Assembly: GCA_017555685.1 (NCBI GenBank)
Contig: JAFZFW010000141.1
Span: 1-9,174, forward strand
Direction: 5' to 3'
DNA length: 9,174 nucleotides
Source of the DNA: Methanocorpusculum sp.
GTDB taxonomy: Archaea > Halobacteriota > Methanomicrobia > Methanomicrobiales > Methanocorpusculaceae
The position numbers and the translations under genes were made by a program. The notes under the pieces are model-generated. The model saw only the letters and a program-made list of their open reading frames with translations. It searched no databases and was not told the origin of the DNA. Below, piece after piece: positions 1-5,383 of the stretch (the stretch's first letter is position 1; the number at the start of each line of letters is the position of its first letter).

Positions 1-108
1 GCCGGTGTGCCGGGGTTATCTGCTGACATCGTCTATGATGCGGTTGTCTGCGTTGCCGGAGCATGGTTTTCCACGCTTTTAGAAGAGGAGATGATTGTCT
101 GGCTCAAC

Positions 109-1635
109 ATGCCGCGGGTAAGTCCTGAAGAGTGGGAGACAATTGTCCGCCCGCTCCTAGACCTCGCTGATGCAGAACCGGCGCTGTCTACTGCCAACTG
201 GCTTTTTGCCTCCGGAAACTATGACGCAGCACTCGACCTCTACGCAAACATCACGCTTGCCTACTCCGGCTCCCCTGCCGAGAAGACGGCATTTGAGATG
301 ATGGGCGAGATTCTGACTGAATTCAAGGACTTTGACAATGCCTTCGAGTCCTACAAAAACGCCTTCCTGTTAAGCCGCGAAAACGGCAAGTATGCAGTAG
401 CAGACGGACTCAAAAACCTCTGTATCGCCGGCGAAGACTTAGGCGAGGACATGCAGGAGTACTACAGCAGAATCTCCCGGCTTGTTGAGGAGCTTCCGCC
501 TGCAGAGAGCTGTTCGCTTCGCTTCTCCTTTGCCGCTGCGGCACGCAAACGCAGAAACTATGCAAACGAGTACCGCTGGATTGAGGAAATCGTTTCCGCC
601 TCTGACTGTCCGGAGGAGATTTTCTCTGCCGCTGTCAGCCGTCTTTCCGAGATGAACATGCACCTGGATTATGCCGGAAATCCGGATGCTGCAGCCCTTA
701 CCGCAGCAGATTCCGCAGTGGAAGCAGCGCTCGCGGTCGAAAAGGGTGACTTTGCCTACTTCGGCTTCGATCCGGTGTGTGCAATGTTCTGGTATAACCG
801 TGCGGCATCTTTGATGCCGGAACTGCAGGCACGCATTGTGCCGAAGCTTTTCTCTGCTGCTGTCGCAGCAGGTCTTATTCCGGACGCTGCCGGATACGCA
901 CGCGGAATTCCGGCGCTTGAAGCAGTCGTTCATGCTCTTGATGCAGAGGAGTTTGCACCGTGTGTGTCTGCCCTGAACAAAGCAGTGACCGCAAGCCTTT
1001 CGAAGAGCATCGAATCCGCGGCTGCTGCAGTTTATCCGGCATTCCTCTATCTCGCAAAAGAAAAGCGCCGCGAAGCAGCAGAGCAGATTTTAGCTGCCCG
1101 CTCGACCAGAGACGACGAGCGTGCCCGCGTGTCTCTTGCGCTTGGTTCCGTCTACCTTGACTTAGGAATGATTGATGCCGCCCGCTCGATGCTTCGTGCC
1201 GCCCTTCGTGCCAACCCGGGAGTTGAAATCCGCTCCCGCATCTTAATCGAGCTTGCCTGGATGGAGTCTGAAGAGGGATACTACAAGCAGGCGGCAGAAA
1301 CCTGCAGACTTGCCGTAAAGCAGAATGAGCAGTTCCCGGCAGCCTGGGCAGGAATTGCCCGTGCCTGCATCCGCCTTGGAGACTTTGAATCCGCCCGCAC
1401 TGCCGCAGAGAAGGCTTCCCTTCTCAATCCGGCTGATGCTTCCTACCGCCACATGAAAGAAGCGCTCGAAATCGTCTGCGCTGAGCCAAAGAATGCCGAA
1501 GCAGACAAACTCTTCTGTCTGCCGGGCGCAGAAAACACCTCCTACGCGGCAGTGCTCTACGCAGAAGTTGCCGGCGGCGATGTTTCTTCTGCATGGAATG
1601 CCGCAGGCATCGCAGATGTTCTTGTTTTCCGTTGA
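109..1635 (+). CDS. TPR-repeat protein of unknown function
   Basis: This gene encodes a soluble, alanine-rich helical protein of about 508 residues, probably a cytoplasmic scaffold or interaction protein. TPR-like helical pairs are visible near the N-terminus (about residues 25-87, with the pattern G-N-Y-D-A-A-L-D-L-Y and then D-F-D-N-A-F-E-S-Y) and near the C-terminus (about 340-441, three clear units: G-M-I-D-A-A-R, G-Y-Y-K-Q-A-A and G-D-F-E-S-A-R, the last two ending near N-P). The middle is helical but degenerate. No signal peptide, membrane segment or catalytic motif is visible. The start is uncertain. ATG 109 is chosen because a T-rich box (CTTTTAGA, 76-83) lies about 29 bases upstream, like the leaderless genes that follow. 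ATG 91 and GTG 7 are in frame, and the frame stays open to the window edge. The purine run at 83-90 abuts ATG 91 too closely to be a good SD. Its partner and pathway cannot be named from the sequence. Confidence 0.8.
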   Translation: MPRVSPEEWETIVRPLLDLADAEPALSTANWLFASGNYDAALDLYANITLAYSGSPAEKTAFEMMGEILTEFKDFDNAFESYKNAFLLSRENGKYAVADGLKNLCIAGEDLGEDMQEYYSRISRLVEELPPAESCSLRFSFAAAARKRRNYANEYRWIEEIVSASDCPEEIFSAAVSRLSEMNMHLDYAGNPDAAALTAADSAVEAALAVEKGDFAYFGFDPVCAMFWYNRAASLMPELQARIVPKLFSAAVAAGLIPDAAGYARGIPALEAVVHALDAEEFAPCVSALNKAVTASLSKSIESAAAAVYPAFLYLAKEKRREAAEQILAARSTRDDERARVSLALGSVYLDLGMIDAARSMLRAALRANPGVEIRSRILIELAWMESEEGYYKQAAETCRLAVKQNEQFPAAWAGIARACIRLGDFESARTAAEKASLLNPADASYRHMKEALEIVCAEPKNAEADKLFCLPGAENTSYAAVLYAEVAGGDVSSAWNAAGIADVLVFR

Positions 1636-1658
1636 CAGGAACACCTGCTATCCGGTAA

Positions 1659-1668
1659 TCATATTTCT
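1659..1668 (+). promoter_or_regulatory. Putative TATA box of hpt (leaderless)
   Basis: The T/A-rich stretch catattt lies in the 54-base gap after the TPR gene. It is centred about 26 bases before ATG 1690, the usual archaeal TATA-to-start-site distance. No SD precedes that ATG, so a leaderless or near-leaderless transcript is inferred. The match is short and would not stand alone. Confidence 0.35.
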
Positions 1669-1689
1669 TTTTGCGTCGTATGAGTATAT

Positions 1690-2208
1690 ATGACAGATAC
1701 TATCGACGTTTTACTTTCTGAAGACGTCATTAATTCCCGCATCAGAGAGCTTGCGGCACAGATTGATGCAGACTATGCAGGAGAGAGTGTCACACTTCTC
1801 TGTACCTTAAAGGGCGCGGTCTTTTTCGCATGCGAGCTTGCAAAGCGCATCACGATTCCGGTGTTTATGGATTTCATCCAGACAGCAAGCTATGAAGGAA
1901 CCAAATCTACGGGCAAGGTCTCCATGAAACTGGATATCTCTGCAGAAGAGGTTTTCGGGAAGAATATTATTATCATTGAGGATGTTATCGACACCGGCAG
2001 AACGCTTTCGCTTGTCAAAGATATGATTCTTGCAAAAAATCCGGCATCGGTGAAAGTAGCTTCTCTTCTGGATAAACACGAGTGCCGTGTTGTGCCGTTT
2101 GAAGGAGATTATATCGGTTTCCCCATCGGAGACGAGTTCGTGGTAGGCTATGGTCTTGATGTTGACCAGAAGTACCGCAACCTTCCCTATATCGGGGTAA
2201 TACGGTAA
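1690..2208 (+). CDS. hpt: Hypoxanthine (guanine) phosphoribosyltransferase, bacterial type
   Basis: This enzyme transfers phosphoribose from PRPP to hypoxanthine and/or guanine, giving IMP or GMP in cytoplasmic purine salvage. The 172 residues match the usual size of bacterial Hpt. Visible motifs in order are the pyrophosphate-binding loop L-K-G (40-42), the PRPP-binding motif IIIIEDVIDTGRTL (93-106) with its acidic pair E97/D98, the LLDKH segment (126-130) at the purine-contacting lysine position, and the C-terminal block FVVGYGLD...KYRNLPYIGV (150-170), which is diagnostic of the bacterial Hpt/HGPRT branch. ATG 1690 has no SD, and a TATA-like box at about -26 suggests leaderless expression. 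The next gene also handles nucleosides or bases, so the pair may form a salvage neighbourhood, although each seems to have its own promoter. Substrate preference (hypoxanthine, guanine or xanthine) cannot be read from the sequence. The resemblance to bacterial rather than typical archaeal HPRT may reflect old gene transfer (inference). Confidence 0.93.
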   Translation: MTDTIDVLLSEDVINSRIRELAAQIDADYAGESVTLLCTLKGAVFFACELAKRITIPVFMDFIQTASYEGTKSTGKVSMKLDISAEEVFGKNIIIIEDVIDTGRTLSLVKDMILAKNPASVKVASLLDKHECRVVPFEGDYIGFPIGDEFVVGYGLDVDQKYRNLPYIGVIR

Positions 2209-2217
2209 ATCCCCATC

Positions 2218-2228
2218 TCTTTTATTCT
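2218..2228 (+). promoter_or_regulatory. Putative TATA box of the fusion gene (leaderless)
   Basis: The stretch tcttttattct lies in the 40-base gap after hpt. It is centred about 26 bases before ATG 2249, with no SD near that start. The arrangement matches hpt and supports separate, leaderless initiation, although read-through from hpt is possible. Confidence 0.4.
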
Positions 2229-2248
2229 CAGCCGTCCAAGACTATATC

Positions 2249-3076
2249 ATGCCCTATATCCTCGCCTCTCCCTGTATTCTTCATCCGAACCTGCGTGCAA
2301 CAGGTATCACTTCTGATGAAGACTGCGCAATATTTTCCCGCTGTATTGAACGGTGCAGTAAAGCCGGAATTGAGATAATCACGCTTCCCTGTCCGGAGAC
2401 TATCTTCTTTGGTGAGGGTCGTGCTCCCGGATGCTTTAAAGACCGGATGGATTTCCCGGAGTTTTTTATGCTTCTTGACCGTCTGGAAGCAACGGTCCGG
2501 CAGAAAATTGCCGAGCGCGGGGAAGAGCCGCTGTTTATCTTGGGTGTTGATTCGTCTCCTACCTGCGGAGCAACAAAGACCTATTATACCGAGGAGAAAT
2601 CAGACGGTGCAGGTGTTTTCCTCAAACGCTTCGCTGAGTATCCGTTAGTGGATGTCAAAGCGTTTGCAAAATCCCGTATCTACTTTGCCGGCCCGCTCTT
2701 TTCCGAGGCAGAGCGCAGTTTTAACCGCCGTGCGGCAGATATTTTAGAGAGCATGCACTATGATGTTCATCTCCCGCAGGAGCTGGATGATGATGCAGAG
2801 ACCCGCGGTGAGAACCGGGAAAAAGCAATCTATGATGGAAATCTCAACGCCCTCAAATCGGCAGATATTGTGGTGGCAGTAATCGACGGTGCTGATGCGG
2901 ATTCGGGCACTGCCTGGGAGATGGGCTATGCTGCAGCGTGCGGTAAGCGGGTAATTGCCCTTCGAACCGATTTCCGCCGTTTCAGTGATAATGAGTGCGT
3001 GAATCTGATGCTTGAGATGGAGTCAGAGGTCGTGCACTCGTTAGAGGAATTAGCAGAGCTCCTCTTTGTATACTAA
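2249..3076 (+). CDS. DUF523/TudS-like three-cysteine domain fused to nucleoside 2-deoxyribosyltransferase
   Basis: This 275-residue protein has two parts. Residues 1-135 carry A-S-P-C9, L-P-C48-P-E and S-S-P-T-C106-G. This pattern and spacing resemble DUF523 proteins, whose studied member TudS (2-thiouracil desulfurase) uses three cysteines to hold a [4Fe-4S] cluster. Residues 143-275 look like the nucleoside 2-deoxyribosyltransferase family (PF05014): R-I-Y-F-A-G-P-L-F (143-151) for nucleoside binding, A-D-I-V-V-A-V-I-D-G (205-214), then DSGTAWEMGYA (218-228) with the expected nucleophile E224. That family swaps or hydrolyses the N-glycosidic bond of (deoxy)nucleosides or nucleotides. The fusion and the neighbouring hpt suggest handling of modified, perhaps thiolated, bases or nucleosides; this is inference. 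The N-terminal call rests on motif resemblance only, and this domain could instead be a related uncharacterised archaeal family. ATG 2249 lacks an SD but has a TATA-like box at -26. No signal peptide is visible. Confidence 0.82.
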   Translation: MPYILASPCILHPNLRATGITSDEDCAIFSRCIERCSKAGIEIITLPCPETIFFGEGRAPGCFKDRMDFPEFFMLLDRLEATVRQKIAERGEEPLFILGVDSSPTCGATKTYYTEEKSDGAGVFLKRFAEYPLVDVKAFAKSRIYFAGPLFSEAERSFNRRAADILESMHYDVHLPQELDDDAETRGENREKAIYDGNLNALKSADIVVAVIDGADADSGTAWEMGYAAACGKRVIALRTDFRRFSDNECVNLMLEMESEVVHSLEELAELLFVY

Positions 3077-3077
3077 C

Positions 3078-3113
3078 TTTTTTCATTTTGTTTTGTTTTT
3101 TTTGAAGTTTTTT
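3078..3113 (+). terminator. T-rich archaeal terminator
   Basis: Immediately after the fusion gene's stop codon come several runs of 4-8 T (ctttttttc, gttttg, gttttttttg, gtttttt) within 36 bases and without a stable GC hairpin. This is the usual intrinsic terminator pattern of euryarchaea and separates this gene from the downstream region. Confidence 0.7.
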
Positions 3114-3389
3114 CATCTCATGTGTAGGAGCGTATTTCCTACGCGAAATTCTCGCGAAACCAACGCGAAAAACGCGAAAAGGGAAGTAAATCACGAAAAC
3201 CAGCGAAAGTCGCGAAAAACTATTCGCGTTCAAAGCACAGGATACATTTTGTTAATGGTTTCTGGTGATTGTGAACGCGAATAGTCTTTTCGCGAATTTC
3301 GCCTTTTTTAGCGTATTTTATCATTTCGCGTTTTTCGCGTGGGTTTCGTGTAGATTTCGCGTAGGGAATACGCCCATCCGCATGAGATG
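3114..3389. repeat. Long imperfect inverted repeat built of CGCGAAA units
   Basis: The left arm (3114-3231) and right arm (3273-3389) are reverse complements around a 41-base centre. A hand alignment gives about 56 identities in the outer 66 bases and a nearly perfect inner 22 bases (CGCGAAAA-ACTATTCGCGTTC, one inserted base). The weakest match is in the middle of each arm. Within the left arm, CGAAA cores begin near 3144, 3155, 3166, 3175, 3194, 3204 and 3213, so they recur at about 9-11 bases. The right arm carries the complementary TTCGCG series. A further small hairpin (GCGTA-TTTCC-TACGC, 3130-3144) lies near the left end and recurs on the right. No transposase or clear target duplication is seen. 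It may be a MITE-like or genome-dispersed repeat, or a structured RNA or DNA element. ORFs on both strands here are by-products of the symmetry. Confidence 0.85.
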
Positions 3390-3414
3390 GAAAAACGCTC
3401 CTGCACATGAGATA
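3381..3414. repeat. Duplicated right-end terminal motif (CATGAGAT)
   Basis: The right end of the inverted repeat carries the terminal word CATGAGAT twice, at 3381-3388 and again at 3406-3413. The second copy, with CGCTCCTGCA before it (3396-3405), pairs better with the left end (ATCTCATGTGTAGGAGCG, 3115-3132) than the first copy does. The left end has only one copy. This asymmetry suggests a nested insertion, partial duplication, or deletion of one copy on the left. Confidence 0.6.
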
Positions 3415-3453
3415 GAGAAACCTGCACTCGCCATAGCTCACCGAAAGCATTAA

Positions 3454-3480
3454 TGTATATAATCAATATATACAATATTG
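3454..3480. promoter_or_regulatory. Promoter/operator with two overlapping palindromes upstream of the GntR gene
   Basis: A perfect dyad TGTATATA-N5-TATATACA occupies 3454-3474. A second one, CAATAT-N5-ATATTG, overlaps it at 3464-3480. The A/T-rich sequence also serves as the obvious TATA element for the operon, lying about 20-40 bases before the GTG start at 3494. GntR-family repressors bind as dimers to short inverted repeats, and YtrA-type regulators commonly sit on their own promoter. Autorepression by blocking TBP/TFB access is therefore inferred. Which dyad is the operator cannot be decided from sequence. Confidence 0.6.
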
Positions 3481-3483
3481 CAC

Positions 3484-3488
3484 GAGGT
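3484..3488 (+). promoter_or_regulatory. Ribosome binding site deciding the GTG start
   Basis: GAGGT lies 5 bases before GTG 3494 and matches the archaeal anti-SD sequence. It supports the GTG as the true start rather than a downstream ATG. It contrasts with the SD-less genes upstream. Confidence 0.6.
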
Positions 3489-3493
3489 CTCTT

Positions 3494-3868
3494 GTGAACA
3501 TTATCATCAGCAACTCAAGTGGAAAACCAATTTACGAGCAGATTACTGCTCAGATTAAGCGGATGATTTTAAGCGGAGAGTTAGCAGACGGCGCAGCGCT
3601 TCCAAGCATGCGTCTTTTAGCAAAAGAGCTCCGCATCAGTGTGATTACCACCAAACGGGCATACACTGATCTGGAAAGAGACGGCTTTATCGAGACGGTT
3701 GTCGGCAAAGGAAGCTTTGTTTCGCGGAAGAATCCTGATATCATCCGCGAACAGCAGTTAAAAATTGCCGAAGAACATCTGCAGAAAGCTGTTGACACCG
3801 CGAAAACCTACGGAATTACCAAAGACGAATTACAGGAGATGTTAGACACTCTCTTTGATTTGGAGTAA
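3494..3868 (+). CDS. GntR-family (YtrA-type) transcriptional regulator
   Basis: This 124-residue DNA-binding protein has an N-terminal GntR winged helix (about 10-77): K-P-I-Y-E-Q-I at 11-17, G-E-L-A-D-G-A-A-L-P-S-M-R at 28-40, recognition helix region S-V-I-T-T-K-R-A-Y at 49-57, and the wing G-K-G-S-F-V at 71-76. Only a short helical tail (about 80-124) follows, with no ligand-binding FCD or UTRA domain. That architecture is typical of the YtrA subfamily, in which the tail forms the dimer. Members normally repress an adjacent ABC transporter operon and are released by cell-envelope stress or antibiotics in bacteria. The inducer here is unknown. It is the first gene of a four-gene operon, with 3 bases to the ATPase gene, and sits behind an overlapping-palindrome promoter. 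The start is GTG with a GAGGT SD. Confidence 0.92.
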   Translation: MNIIISNSSGKPIYEQITAQIKRMILSGELADGAALPSMRLLAKELRISVITTKRAYTDLERDGFIETVVGKGSFVSRKNPDIIREQQLKIAEEHLQKAVDTAKTYGITKDELQEMLDTLFDLE

Positions 3869-3871
3869 ACA

Positions 3872-4732
3872 ATGCAGAATGCTATAGAAGTACACAGCCT
3901 CTGCAAATCCTACGAGGGTTTTTCTCTCAAAGATGTATCCTTTACGCTTCCCCGCGGGGCGATTATGGGTTTTGTCGGAGAGAACGGGGCTGGAAAAACA
4001 ACGACGATTAAAGCTGTATTAGGGCTTGTAAGAAAAGATTCGGGAGAAATCCGCGTTCTTGGAAACAGTACTGAAGACACCGCTGTCCGTGCAAAGATCG
4101 GGGTGGTTTTTGATGACTTACACCTGCACAAAACGCTTCGCATCCGCCAGGCAGCAAAGATTTTCCCGCATCTCTATGAGGACTGGGACGCCGAACTCTT
4201 CGCAGACTATCTAAACCGCTTCGGTCTCGATGAAGAGAAGAAGGTAAAAGACTTATCCCGCGGTATGCGGATGAAGCTCTCGATAGCTGTCGCTCTCTCG
4301 CATCATCCGGAGCTTCTGATTTTAGATGAGCCGACTGCAGGTCTCGATCCGGTTGTCCGCGATGAGGTTCTGGAAATCTTCCAGGACTTTATGCAGGATG
4401 AAACTCATGCGATCCTCTTCTCCTCGCATATTACAAGCGACATCGACAAGATTGCAGATTACCTGACCTTCATTCACGACGGCAGGATTCTGTTTTCGGT
4501 CTCCACTGATGAACTCTTAGGCGAGGCAGGTATTCTCAAGTGTACTGCAGAAGAGGCTAAAGCATTCGACGCAGAACGCGACGGGCTTCTTCGCATCAGA
4601 AAGAATCAGTTCGGCTGTGAGATTCTGGTAAAGAACAAAGAGCAGCTGCGTATGCGCTACCCGGATGCAGTTATTGACCCGGTGACCACTGAAGCACTGA
4701 TGCTCTTCTATGCAAGAGGGGATAAGGTATGA
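3872..4732 (+). CDS. ABC transporter ATP-binding protein (ABC-2 exporter type)
   Basis: This is the cytoplasmic ATPase subunit, 286 residues, that should power the two downstream permeases. Visible elements are Walker A GENGAGKTT (36-44), the signature LSRGM (128-132), Walker B LLILDEP (148-154) with catalytic E153, D-loop GLDP (157-160) and switch histidine H186 in S-S-H. The Q-loop position reads V-V-F-D-D (78-82), so the usual glutamine is replaced by aspartate. The C-terminal ~80 residues (about 205-286) form an accessory extension of the CcmA/YtrB-type kind. GGAG at 3862-3865, inside the end of the regulator gene, supplies the SD 6 bases before ATG 3872. The gene overlaps the next by ATGA, which implies translational coupling. 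The substrate is unknown; the family includes exporters of peptides, antibiotics and lipids. Confidence 0.93.
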   Translation: MQNAIEVHSLCKSYEGFSLKDVSFTLPRGAIMGFVGENGAGKTTTIKAVLGLVRKDSGEIRVLGNSTEDTAVRAKIGVVFDDLHLHKTLRIRQAAKIFPHLYEDWDAELFADYLNRFGLDEEKKVKDLSRGMRMKLSIAVALSHHPELLILDEPTAGLDPVVRDEVLEIFQDFMQDETHAILFSSHITSDIDKIADYLTFIHDGRILFSVSTDELLGEAGILKCTAEEAKAFDAERDGLLRIRKNQFGCEILVKNKEQLRMRYPDAVIDPVTTEALMLFYARGDKV

Positions 4733-5379
4733 ACTCAGGAAAATCGATTTACAAAGGACTGATTTACAAGGATTTGTTTCTGATTAAAGATGCGTTCCCG
4801 ATTGCAGCGCTTGCGGTGCTCTTCCTGCTCTTCAGCATTACCCTTGGATTTACCGGCGGTTTTCTCGCTCTCTGCATCATGCTTTTGGTGTTTGCGGTAA
4901 AAATCGTAGAGTCAACGCTTATCTATGACGAAACAGACGGGTGTGATTCTTTTGTCCTGACTGCTCCGGTTTCCAGAGAAGAGATTGTCCGCTCAAAGTA
5001 TCTTTTACAGATACTTCTCCTTGCAGGCGCATTTCTGATTTCCGCAGTTCTTCTTCTGCCTATATCAGTACTTCCGCAGTTTTCCGGTGAAGAATGGCTC
5101 TACATCATGCTGATTGTCGGATTTGGCTATGCTCTTGTCTATGGAGCAGTGGTTATCCCTGTCTATCTGAAGTTTGGACAGCACACATCCCGCTATGTTG
5201 CCTTTGCGATTCTGGTAGTTGTTGCAGGACTGTACGGGGTGACCTTTGGAATCTCGATATTTATGGAGTATGCGGCATCGACAGTCCCGCTGCTCATCGC
5301 AGTACTTGCAGTAAGCTTTGCCGCATATGGGGCGTCCTACCGTATATCCCGGAAAATCTACGCGAAAAAAGAATTCTGA
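4729..5379 (+). CDS. ABC-2 type permease (PF13346-like), first paralog
   Basis: This 216-residue integral membrane protein has six predicted helices at about 23-41, 43-62, 93-115, 123-147, 156-177 and 184-203. The amphipathic N-terminus (G-L-I-Y-K-D-L-F-L-I-K) and the loop after helix 2, Y-D-E-T-D-G-C-D-S-F-V-L-T-A-P-V-S-R-E-E (66-85) followed by I-V-R-S-K-Y, are typical of the small ABC-2 permeases that pair with YtrA/YtrB-type genes. It should form a heterodimer with the next gene's product on the ATPase. ATG 4729 overlaps the ATPase stop by 4 bases, and GAGGG (4716-4720) is a good SD. The protein ends in the charged tail I-Y-A-K-K-E-F, shared exactly with the second permease. Confidence 0.88.
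   Translation: MNSGKSIYKGLIYKDLFLIKDAFPIAALAVLFLLFSITLGFTGGFLALCIMLLVFAVKIVESTLIYDETDGCDSFVLTAPVSREEIVRSKYLLQILLLAGAFLISAVLLLPISVLPQFSGEEWLYIMLIVGFGYALVYGAVVIPVYLKFGQHTSRYVAFAILVVVAGLYGVTFGISIFMEYAASTVPLLIAVLAVSFAAYGASYRISRKIYAKKEF
5359..5377 (+). repeat. 19-base direct repeat at permease 3' ends (copy 1)
   Basis: TACGCGAAAAAAGAATTCT at the end of permease 1 recurs without change at 5969-5987, at the end of permease 2. It encodes Y-A-K-K-E-F. The genes are otherwise clearly diverged, so DNA-level identity including third codon positions is notable. Confidence 0.85.
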
Positions 5380-5383
5380 GACG

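Noticed and set aside
2..82. Possible 3' end of an upstream gene in the second frame, ending at TAG 80-82
   Set aside because: Only 26 open codons at the window edge, with no recognisable protein features. An open stretch this long arises easily by chance. If real, it would favour ATG 91 or 109 as the TPR gene start.
439..933. 164-codon ORF on the - strand inside the TPR gene
   Set aside because: Antisense shadow of a well-supported coding frame. The product is Cys/Arg-rich and unlike a natural protein.
3140..3220. CRISPR-like array suggested by regularly spaced CGCGAAA
   Set aside because: Units are only 6-7 bases with 2-5 base gaps and no unique spacers. There are no cas genes nearby.
3066..3284. 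ORF on + strand covering the left arm of the inverted repeat (basic, Arg/Lys/Glu-rich product)
   Set aside because: The repetitive composition comes directly from CGCGAAA units. A similar peptide is encoded on the opposite strand (3220-3450) by symmetry, and there is no SD or proper promoter. It is read as a by-product of the repeat.
3220..3453. ORFs on both strands over the right arm of the inverted repeat
   Set aside because: Same cause as above: symmetry and low complexity. No family resemblance, and one overlaps the promoter region of the GntR gene.
5318..5383. Longer N-terminus for the second permease, starting at ATG 5318
   Set aside because: It would overlap the first permease by about 60 bases, and its extra 22 residues are an out-of-frame reading of that gene. 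ATG 5384 aligns with the paralog's N-terminus.
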